DNA of 20,568 nt. It comes from Bacteroidales bacterium (GTDB lineage: Bacteria > Bacteroidota > Bacteroidia > Bacteroidales > UBA932). Of this stretch, positions 14,472 to 20,568 are shown one piece after another; positions within the stretch are counted from its first letter, which is position 1; every line of letters starts with the position of its first letter. Position numbers and translations under genes: made by a program. The stretch spans positions 1 to 20,568 of the forward strand of contig JAKSKC010000016.1 in assembly GCA_024401945.1 (NCBI GenBank), written 5' to 3'. A model generated the notes under the pieces. The model did not search any database, was not told where the DNA came from, and worked only from the letters and a program-made list of their open reading frames with translations.

Positions 14472-16859
14472 TTACTTGCAGTTAATCTTCAGGACAGCTT
14501 CCTTAAGCGATCCGTCCTCGCTGCTCACACACAGCTCGACAGTGCCCCTGCTGCCCTTTATCGAACGTATCACGGCCAGGGCCTTCCCGCTGAACAGTGC
14601 CTTGCGGCTGCCCTTGAGCGAGAGCGTGTCAGCCGCGTTGCCGTTGTCGACACCGACGAGTTCACCGTTTCCGGACACGCTGAATTCAAGCATATTGTCC
14701 GCAACCGGCACCTCGCGTCCCCTGTCATCCGTGGCGGTCACGGTGACATAGCTCAGGTCGTATCCGTCTGCATCGATGGTCTGTCTGTCGGCTTCAAGCT
14801 TTATGCTGCAGGCCTTTCCGGTGGTCTCGCGGGACGTGCGCCCCACTTCCTCACCGTCACGGTATGCCACAGCCTCGATCTTCCCTTCCTCCCAAGGAAC
14901 TGACAACCACTGCGCGCGCAGCTGTTCGCCCTCCTTGTGTGATCGGCCGAGGGACCTCCCGTTGAGGAACAGTTCCACCTCGTCGGCATTGTTGTACCAG
15001 CACCACAGGTCTATGCTGTCGCCCGGGGCCCAGTTCCAGTGCGGGAACAGGTGCAGCACATCCTTGTCGCTCCATTCGCTCTGATACATGTAGTAGATGT
15101 CCTTCGGGAATCCGGCCAGGTCGACTATGCCGAAATACGAACTCCTGCTCGGCCAGCTGTACGGGGTAGGCTCCCCGAGATAGTCGAAACCGGTCCAGAC
15201 GAATGTGCCCGCCATATATTCACGGTCCCTGATTGCAACCCACGCGTGTTCGTGATAGTCGGCCCACGGAGCGCACAGGGCGTCATAGGCCGTGCACTGG
15301 TGATGCGGGTCGGAGCAAACCTTCCACCATACCTCGGGCTCGCGCCTCAGAAGGGTCGACGGCTGGAAATAGACTCCGCGGCTGTTGAGTGAAGAGGCTG
15401 TCTCGGAGCCATACAGCGGCTTGTCCGGATACCATTCCCTGACATTGTCGTAATCCGCTGTATGATAATTGAATCCATAGACATCAAGAGCGCCGCTGCG
15501 GAAAATGTTGTTGTTTGTGTCCGGCTGGTCGCAGCCCGATGTCACCGGACGGTCGTCCAGCTCCTTTACAAGTTCCGCCATATGCCTGGCCAGCAGGATG
15601 TTCGGGTTGTCATCCCCATTGTCCTCCCCGGCGGAGCTGTGCTGCTCCGGAATCTCGTTCCCTATGCTCCACATTATCACGCACGGATGGTTCCTGTCCC
15701 TGCGGATGAAATCCTGCACGTCAGCCTCGTGCCACTCGTCGAAGAACCTCGCATAGTCGAAGGTCGTCTTGTGCTTGCGCCACATATCCATAGCCTCGTC
15801 GATGACGAGGAATCCCATATTGTCGCAGAGTTCCAGAAGCACCGGGGAAGGAGGATTGTGGGAGGTGCGGATGGCGTTGCAGCCCATCTCCTTGAGTATG
15901 CCCAGTTCGCGCTCCAGCGCGCGCCTGTGCACCGCCGTCCCCAGGCAGCCCATATCGTGATGCAGGCAGACCCCGAGCAGCTTGACAGGTTTCCCGTTCA
16001 GGAAGAAGCCTCTGTCCGCCTTCCTTATTCCGAAATTCTGGTAGTAAACGTCGCTCAGGACCCCGTCGGCGCTTACCCGCACCTCGAGTGTGTACTGGAT
16101 GCAGTATTCAAGGTCCCACAGATATGGATTCTCTATCTCGAATTCGTTCACGTTCCCGGAAGCCACCTTCCTGCCCTCAAGGTCACGGATGATGTATTCA
16201 GTGGTGACCTTTTCCGCCCCGCCTTCGATATCGGTGCTTATGCTGACTTTCGCCGATTCATCCGATACCTCGCTTGTCCGGACAAATACACCGTTGTATG
16301 CCACGTGGACCGGATTCACCGTCACGAGGCGCACATCCCTGTAGATGCCGCATCCGGCATACCATCTGGAATTCGGCTGCTCCGCGTTGTCGCAGCGCAC
16401 TGCTATCAGGTTGTCCGTTCCGTCGGTGTTCAGGAAACCGGTAATATCATAGCTGAACGAACTGTATCCGTACGGCCTTGTGCCGGCCTCGTGTCCGTTG
16501 ACATATACTGTGCTGTTCATGAACACACCGTCGAATTCCACGTAAACCTTCTTTCCGGGGACTCCGTCCGGGGTGGGGAAGAACTTCCTGTACCAGCCCG
16601 TCCCTCCCGGCAGCGCACCGCCTCCCGGTGTCGAAGGGTTGTCCTTGGAGAATTCCCCCTCAATGCTCCAGTCGTGCGGGAGATGCAGGCTTCTCCATCC
16701 GCTGTCATCGAAGGATGCCGAGGCGAAATCCCCGGAATCGCCGAGGGTGAATTTCCATTCAAAATTGAAATCTTCGACCACCCTCGTCCGCTCCTCCCGG
16801 CAGGAGATAAGCAGAGCGGACGACAGCAGGGCGGCAAGAACAAGGTTCCAGTGTCTCAT
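14472..16859 (-). CDS. GH2 lipoprotein, beta-galactosidase-like
   Basis: The preferred start at 16859 gives 795 residues beginning with a lipoprotein signal (SALLISC, lipid cysteine C20); an in-frame ATG 75 bases upstream adds an implausible 25-residue leader across the AT-rich promoter region. An N-terminal sugar-binding jelly roll (about 30-180), an immunoglobulin-like domain (about 185-285) and a TIM barrel (about 285-590) follow. Catalytic residues are visible as acid/base E402 in WSIGNEIPE and nucleophile E486 in YGSETAS; RTSHNPPSP (331-339) is a family hallmark. C-terminal Ig-like domains, including a DUF4982-like one, end the protein. GH2 covers beta-galactosidases, beta-mannosidases and beta-glucuronidases; architecture favours beta-galactosidase. 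It is the first gene of the GH2-kinase-GH5/CE7 operon and is divergent from GH3. Confidence 0.92.
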   Translation of the reverse strand: MRHWNLVLAALLSSALLISCREERTRVVEDFNFEWKFTLGDSGDFASASFDDSGWRSLHLPHDWSIEGEFSKDNPSTPGGGALPGGTGWYRKFFPTPDGVPGKKVYVEFDGVFMNSTVYVNGHEAGTRPYGYSSFSYDITGFLNTDGTDNLIAVRCDNAEQPNSRWYAGCGIYRDVRLVTVNPVHVAYNGVFVRTSEVSDESAKVSISTDIEGGAEKVTTEYIIRDLEGRKVASGNVNEFEIENPYLWDLEYCIQYTLEVRVSADGVLSDVYYQNFGIRKADRGFFLNGKPVKLLGVCLHHDMGCLGTAVHRRALERELGILKEMGCNAIRTSHNPPSPVLLELCDNMGFLVIDEAMDMWRKHKTTFDYARFFDEWHEADVQDFIRRDRNHPCVIMWSIGNEIPEQHSSAGEDNGDDNPNILLARHMAELVKELDDRPVTSGCDQPDTNNNIFRSGALDVYGFNYHTADYDNVREWYPDKPLYGSETASSLNSRGVYFQPSTLLRREPEVWWKVCSDPHHQCTAYDALCAPWADYHEHAWVAIRDREYMAGTFVWTGFDYLGEPTPYSWPSRSSYFGIVDLAGFPKDIYYMYQSEWSDKDVLHLFPHWNWAPGDSIDLWCWYNNADEVELFLNGRSLGRSHKEGEQLRAQWLSVPWEEGKIEAVAYRDGEEVGRTSRETTGKACSIKLEADRQTIDADGYDLSYVTVTATDDRGREVPVADNMLEFSVSGNGELVGVDNGNAADTLSLKGSRKALFSGKALAVIRSIKGSRGTVELCVSSEDGSLKEAVLKINCK

Positions 16860-16934
16860 ATCAAAAATGCATTTAAACAAATAAAAAAAAATATAATTAT
16901 TGATTAAATTTGCAGAAAGAAAAAAAGGATTCAA
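16860..16934. promoter_or_regulatory. AT-rich divergent promoter region between GH2 and GH3 genes
   Basis: A 75-base gap, strongly AT-rich with an A-tract at 16883-16891, separates the divergent starts and must hold both promoters. The plus strand has an exact -7 match (listed separately). On the minus strand TTTATTTG at 16885-16878 matches five of the six fixed TAnnTTTG positions and sits 18 bases from the GH2 ATG. No operator palindrome was recognised. Confidence 0.5.
16905..16912 (+). promoter_or_regulatory. Bacteroidota-type -7 element for the GH3 operon
   Basis: The octamer TAAATTTG matches TAnnTTTG exactly, 22 bases before the GH3 ATG. Expected transcription start is about 16918. A purine-rich AAGGA at 16925-16929, five bases before the ATG, is one of the few Shine-Dalgarno-like sites in the window. 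No clear -33 TTTG lies at the usual distance. Confidence 0.5.
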
Positions 16935-19208
16935 ATGAAGAATACAGCACTTATCATTTCAGGCATTCTGCTGTGCACGGCACTTCCGGCACAGGTCGTT
17001 AAATTGCAGGCGGACAATATCGACGATGTGGTCAAGGCCATGACCCTTGAGGAAAAGGCGGCCATAGTGGTGGGTTCCGCAGGAGACATAGCCGGCAACG
17101 GGAGCAGCATAGGACTGGTACCGGGCGCCGCGGGAGCCACGCAGGCCATCGAACGCCTCGGCATCCCTTCAGTGGTGCTCGCCGACGGTCCTGCCGGTCT
17201 GAGGATCAACCCTAAGCGTGCCGGTGATGAGCAGACATATTATTGCACAGGTTTCCCGGTAGGTTCGCTTCTGGCCTGCAGCTGGAATCCCGATATGGTC
17301 CAGAAGATCGGTGCGGCGATAGGTAACGAGACTCTCGAGTACGGAGTCGACGTGCTCCTTGCCCCTGGTCTCAACATACATCGCAACCCTCTTTGCGGAA
17401 GGAACTTCGAGTATTATTCCGAGGACCCTCTCCTGGCCGGCAGGACTGCCGCCGCCTATGTCAGGGGCGTACAGAGTGCCGGTGTCGGCGTCAGCGCAAA
17501 GCACTTCGCCGTCAACAGCCAGGAGACCAACCGTCTTCTCAACGACGCCAGGGTCAGCCGCAGGGCCCTCAGGGAGATCTACCTCAAGGGATTCGAGATT
17601 GTTGTGAAGGAGGCTCATCCGTGGACGCTGATGAGTTCCTACAACAAAATCAACGGCACCTGGTCCGAATCCAACTACGACCTTCTCACCAGGGTCCTCA
17701 GGGAGGACTGGGGATATGACGGAATGGTAATGACGGACTGGACTGGAACCAGGGTCACCTCCGACCAGATACTTGCAGGCAACGACCTTATGGAGCCGGG
17801 ATGCAAGCCACAGGTCGAGGAGATCATCGCCAAGGTCAAAAGCGGTGAACTCTCTGAAAAGGCCCTCGACGCCTGCGTGGCCAGGGTGCTTGCCCTTGTA
17901 GTCAAGACTCCGCGCTTCGCCGGATACGGATATTCCAACAAGCCTGACCTTCTTGCCCACGCATTGCTCACCCGTGAGGCTGCAGCCGAGGGAATGGTCC
18001 TTCTCAAGAACGACTCTAACACCCTTCCTTTCACCGACGAAGTGGACAAGATCGCCCTGTTCGGCGCGACATCCTATGATTTCATCGCCGGAGGCACAGG
18101 CTCCGGCAATGTGAACAAGCCGTACGTTACCAGCCTGGACGAAGGACTCGTGACCTTCGGGTTCAAGCTTATTCCTCAGATCAGCGACTATTACCGCAAA
18201 TATCTCTCTTTCGAGAAACTCCGTCAGATAAACGAATCGACAGGCCCGGGCATTCTCCTCGGAGAACCGGCTGTCACCGAACTCCGCGTCAACAAGGGAT
18301 TTGCCGGCAAATATGCCAAGGAGGCCGACGCTGCCGTCATCACCATTGCCCGTCAGGCCGGTGAAGGTGCAGACAGGACCCTCGAGGGAGATTTCCTTCT
18401 CTCCGAAGATGAGCGCAATATGATCATAAACGTCTGTGAGGCATATCACGCCGAAGGCAAGAAAGTGGTTGTTGTGCTCAACGTGGGCGGAGTCATCGAG
18501 ACCGAGTCCTGGAAGTCCTATCCGGATGCAATCCTTCTCGCCTGGGCCCCGGGACAGGAGGGTGGCAATACCGTCGCAAAAGTTCTCGGAGGCGAGTATT
18601 TCCCTTCAGGAAAGCTCAGTATGACCTGGCCTTGCGACTATTTCGACCATCCTTCATCATCCAACTTCCCTTACAAGCGCTATGACGTCGTGGAGGAATC
18701 CAAGGGAAACCTCAGGAATGTGGGCTACACCAACTACTCCGAAGGTCTTGACGTAGGTTACAGATATTTCTGCACCTCGCACAAGAAGGTGTCATATCCT
18801 TTCGGATACGGTCTTTCATACACCACATTCCAGTACATCAAGCCTTCTGTCAAGGTTGCGGCGAACGGCACGGTGACAGCCGGCCTCTACGTCTACAACA
18901 CCGGCAGGAAATCGGGCAAGGAGGTTGTCCAGTTCTACGTGGCCGCCCCTTCCGGAGGACTCCAGAAGCCTGCTATGGAACTCAAGGCCTTTGCCAAGAC
19001 CAAATGCCTGGCCCCTGGCGAGTTCCAGTACATCGAGGTCAAGATCGACCCTTACACCCTTGCTTCGTACAATGAGGAAGCCTGTGAATGGCAGCTCGCT
19101 CCGGGCACCTATACGGTGAACTTCGGTTCATCTTGCGAAGACCTGAGGGCCAAGGGCACCTTCAAGGTTTCCAAGGCGCGCAGCTGGAAGACAAGCCAGG
19201 CATTCTGA
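16935..19208 (+). CDS. Secreted glycoside hydrolase family 3 enzyme (beta-glucosidase-like)
   Basis: A 757-residue exported enzyme with a Sec signal ending near LPAQ (residue 20) and no lipobox. The N-terminal TIM barrel carries family hallmarks: GRNFEYYSEDP (about 155-165), AKHFAVN, and nucleophile D268 in VMTDW. The second, alpha/beta sandwich domain (about 330-570) starts with EGMVLLKND, and a C-terminal fibronectin-III-like domain (about 640-745) follows. GH3 enzymes are mainly beta-glucosidases and beta-xylosidases acting on oligosaccharides. The architecture is that of the large beta-glucosidase group, but substrate is not certain. It is the first gene of a plus-strand run with the serine hydrolase (eight-base gap) and a UbiA-family gene. 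The start at 16935 is supported by the signal peptide and the AAGGA five bases upstream. Confidence 0.94.
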   Translation: MKNTALIISGILLCTALPAQVVKLQADNIDDVVKAMTLEEKAAIVVGSAGDIAGNGSSIGLVPGAAGATQAIERLGIPSVVLADGPAGLRINPKRAGDEQTYYCTGFPVGSLLACSWNPDMVQKIGAAIGNETLEYGVDVLLAPGLNIHRNPLCGRNFEYYSEDPLLAGRTAAAYVRGVQSAGVGVSAKHFAVNSQETNRLLNDARVSRRALREIYLKGFEIVVKEAHPWTLMSSYNKINGTWSESNYDLLTRVLREDWGYDGMVMTDWTGTRVTSDQILAGNDLMEPGCKPQVEEIIAKVKSGELSEKALDACVARVLALVVKTPRFAGYGYSNKPDLLAHALLTREAAAEGMVLLKNDSNTLPFTDEVDKIALFGATSYDFIAGGTGSGNVNKPYVTSLDEGLVTFGFKLIPQISDYYRKYLSFEKLRQINESTGPGILLGEPAVTELRVNKGFAGKYAKEADAAVITIARQAGEGADRTLEGDFLLSEDERNMIINVCEAYHAEGKKVVVVLNVGGVIETESWKSYPDAILLAWAPGQEGGNTVAKVLGGEYFPSGKLSMTWPCDYFDHPSSSNFPYKRYDVVEESKGNLRNVGYTNYSEGLDVGYRYFCTSHKKVSYPFGYGLSYTTFQYIKPSVKVAANGTVTAGLYVYNTGRKSGKEVVQFYVAAPSGGLQKPAMELKAFAKTKCLAPGEFQYIEVKIDPYTLASYNEEACEWQLAPGTYTVNFGSSCEDLRAKGTFKVSKARSWKTSQAF

Positions 19209-19216
19209 TAACCGTT

Positions 19217-20359
19217 ATGGGTAAATATAAATTCATCGCCGCCGCTGCTGCTCTGCTTTCAGCGGCGGGTTGTATGGCCCAGGGCCCGTGTACGCTGGAT
19301 GCGGATACCCTCGCCCGGCGTATCGGAAGTTCGCAGGTCAGGAGAATAGAGGCCGGAGAGTTCTACGGCTCCCAGGTTATCGTGTATCAGTACGGGAAGC
19401 AAGTCCTTGATTCCGTTTACGGCACTGTGTCGGAGACCGGTCCGGCCCTCTGTGGTGACGAACTCTACAGGATCGCTTCGATGACCAAGCCCCTGACCGC
19501 CCTGGCCCTGCTGATCGAACACGGCAGGGGACATCTCGACATATACGACGATCTTTCCGCCTACCTTCCTGAATTTGCCGGACGGAATATCAGGCTGTTC
19601 CAGCTGGTGTCCCATCTGAGCGGAGTGGGGGAGGTGGATATGGACAGCACCGGGATGAAGAGCTGCACCCTCGAGAAGGCTGTGCAGTACCTGTCCTCCA
19701 GTCCGTCCGTGTTCGAGGCGGGCACAAGGCAGCAGTACAGCACCGGGGCGTTCGACCTGGCCGCTATGGTCGTAAGCAAGGTCAGCGGGATGGAGTTCGG
19801 GGAATATCTCAGGAGGAACATCTTCAGGAAACTGGGGATGAAGGACACTACATTCGAACCTTCCGGAAGGCAGTGGGGAAGGATGGTGGAGATGCACGCC
19901 CGCGACGCCGAGGGCAGATCCTGCCCGTCGGACATTCAGGAGGGATGTGTATTCGGGAATTTCCCTGTGGGATACCACGCTGCCGGCGCGGCCCTCGCCT
20001 CCACGGCGCAGGACTACGCTGCTTTCGCGCTTATGCTTGCGGCCCACGGAAAATCACGTTCAGGACGGAGAGTCACGGATCCGCAGACCCTCGCGCTCAT
20101 GAGCACGCCCTTTGTTGATGACAGCATTATGGCCGGTTCCCAGAAATGGGGGCTCGGCGTCAGGGTCATAACAGGGGAGAACACCCTTCCCGAAGGTGCT
20201 TTCGGCTGGAGCGGGGCTTACGGCACCCATTTCTGGATAGACCCAGTCAACGACATCGTCGTGGTATATATGAAGAATTCAACCTTCGACGGCGGCGCCG
20301 GCGCAACCACGGCCCGTGAACTCGAACAGGACGTAATGTCCTCGCTGATGAAAAAATAA
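19217..20359 (+). CDS. Beta-lactamase-fold serine hydrolase (class C / EstB-like)
   Basis: The start at 19217 gives 380 residues with an N-terminal signal (LLSAAGCMA; C19 gives a weak lipobox AAGC, otherwise signal peptidase I cleavage near residue 21). A much longer in-frame start at 19088 lies inside GH3 and lacks support. The catalytic SxxK motif is SMTK (S88, K91). The YxN element is replaced by YST (Y174, T176), and the third motif region is GWSGAYGTHFWIDP, without a canonical KTG. This pattern fits serine esterases, peptidases or amidases of the beta-lactamase superfamily rather than a proven antibiotic-resistance enzyme. Eight bases after GH3 and 12 before the prenyltransferase gene, so an operon is likely. 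Substrate unknown. Confidence 0.88.
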   Translation: MGKYKFIAAAAALLSAAGCMAQGPCTLDADTLARRIGSSQVRRIEAGEFYGSQVIVYQYGKQVLDSVYGTVSETGPALCGDELYRIASMTKPLTALALLIEHGRGHLDIYDDLSAYLPEFAGRNIRLFQLVSHLSGVGEVDMDSTGMKSCTLEKAVQYLSSSPSVFEAGTRQQYSTGAFDLAAMVVSKVSGMEFGEYLRRNIFRKLGMKDTTFEPSGRQWGRMVEMHARDAEGRSCPSDIQEGCVFGNFPVGYHAAGAALASTAQDYAAFALMLAAHGKSRSGRRVTDPQTLALMSTPFVDDSIMAGSQKWGLGVRVITGENTLPEGAFGWSGAYGTHFWIDPVNDIVVVYMKNSTFDGGAGATTARELEQDVMSSLMKK

Positions 20360-20371
20360 AACAGGATAACT

Positions 20372-20568
20372 ATGAAACATTCATTCAAGGACTGGCTTGT
20401 CGTAACGCGCTATTGGTCATTTTCGGTTTCCACAATGCCGGTGCTGGCGACGTTCGCATATCTGTGCAGCAGGCATCTGCTCCCTTCAGGTCCGGCCCCG
20501 GTGGCCAACTTCATCCTGGCCCTCGCGGGCATAGTCCTTTTCTATGCCGCAGGCAACGTCCTGAGCGA
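20372..20568 (+). CDS. UbiA-family prenyltransferase, N-terminal part (truncated by window end)
   Basis: An open frame starts at the ATG at 20372 and runs off the right edge after 65 codons. It begins MKHSFKDWLVVTRYWSFSVS, followed by a hydrophobic helix (about 19-33), a short loop and a second helix (about 46-62) ending in AAGNVLS. The TRYWSF start and the GNxLSD-type end of helix two match bacteroidal UbiA-superfamily prenyltransferases such as MenA-like enzymes, which attach isoprenoid chains to aromatic acceptors in the inner membrane. The catalytic aspartate-rich motif would come just beyond the window, so exact role (menaquinone or other) is undecided. It follows the serine hydrolase after 12 bases. 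Confidence 0.75.
   Translation, partial: MKHSFKDWLVVTRYWSFSVSTMPVLATFAYLCSRHLLPSGPAPVANFILALAGIVLFYAAGNVLS

Noticed and set aside
15462..16907. 481-codon open frame antisense to the GH2 gene
   Set aside because: GH2 motifs on the minus strand are continuous and complete. The antisense frame has no recognisable domain and extends into the promoter gap, as expected from GC-rich codon bias.
16860..16934. Longer N-terminus for the GH2 protein beginning at 16934
   Set aside because: Its 25 extra residues are translated from the AT-rich promoter region, and the lipoprotein signal starts naturally at 16859.
17169..18449. 426-codon open frame antisense to the GH3 gene
   Set aside because: Lies wholly inside the well-supported GH3 gene, lacks any domain or plausible start context, and is a codon-bias shadow.
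19088..19216. Longer N-terminus for the serine hydrolase inside GH3
   Set aside because: It overlaps GH3 coding sequence in another frame and would bury the signal peptide that starts at 19217.
1..20568. CRISPR arrays, tRNA genes, insertion sequences or phage genes
   Set aside because: No repeat-spacer pattern, cloverleaf-like segment, transposase or integrase motif was recognised on reading through the window.

Overview
This window looks like chromosomal DNA from a gut-type member of the Bacteroidales (phylum Bacteroidota). The signs are several Sec or lipoprotein-exported glycoside hydrolases, AT-rich intergenic gaps carrying matches to the Bacteroidota -7 promoter element TAnnTTTG, few Shine-Dalgarno sequences, and protein families typical of the group (DUF2400/TIGR02757, POT transporter beginning MFK.., M20C dipeptidase PepD, MdsC/NahK-like kinase). 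Coding DNA is clearly GC-rich (by eye well above 50%), whereas the first ~158 bases are about 34% GC. Genus cannot be fixed from sequence alone. Coding density is very high; no gene-free stretch exceeds 300 bases, and no tRNA, rRNA, CRISPR, IS element or phage gene was seen.

Layout: (1) 2-3120, minus strand: a tightly coupled run of POT peptide transporter, DUF2400 protein, zeta-toxin-like P-loop ATPase/kinase and, running off the left edge, a small AT-rich reading frame starting inside the end of the kinase gene. (2) 3204-5588, plus strand: an LpxL/HtrB-like acyltransferase and the dipeptidase PepD, divergent from the transporter. (3) 5593-6611, minus: a PlsC-like acyltransferase broken by a frameshift that also removes the expected FPEG block. 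(4) 6681-11093, plus: SBF/BASS-family transporter, secreted GH31 glycosidase and a protein resembling FkbO/Hyg5 chorismatases. (5) 11095-16859, minus: an operon of GH2 lipoprotein, sugar kinase and a GH5-CE7 fusion lipoprotein. (6) 16935-20568, plus: secreted GH3 enzyme, beta-lactamase-fold serine hydrolase and the start of a UbiA-family prenyltransferase.

How it fits together: regions 4-6 form a carbohydrate-degrading neighbourhood (GH31, GH5+CE7, GH2, GH3, sugar 1-kinase) suited to a decorated hemicellulose such as acetylated (galacto)mannan or to host/plant oligosaccharides. It has no SusC/SusD pair in view, so it is not a complete classical polysaccharide utilisation locus here. Regions 1-2 put di/tripeptide import beside a dipeptidase, plus envelope lipid acylation. 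The items most worth a second look are the chorismatase-like gene embedded among glycosidases, the GH5-CE7 fusion, the damaged PlsC-like gene, and the unlisted small frame next to the zeta-like kinase.
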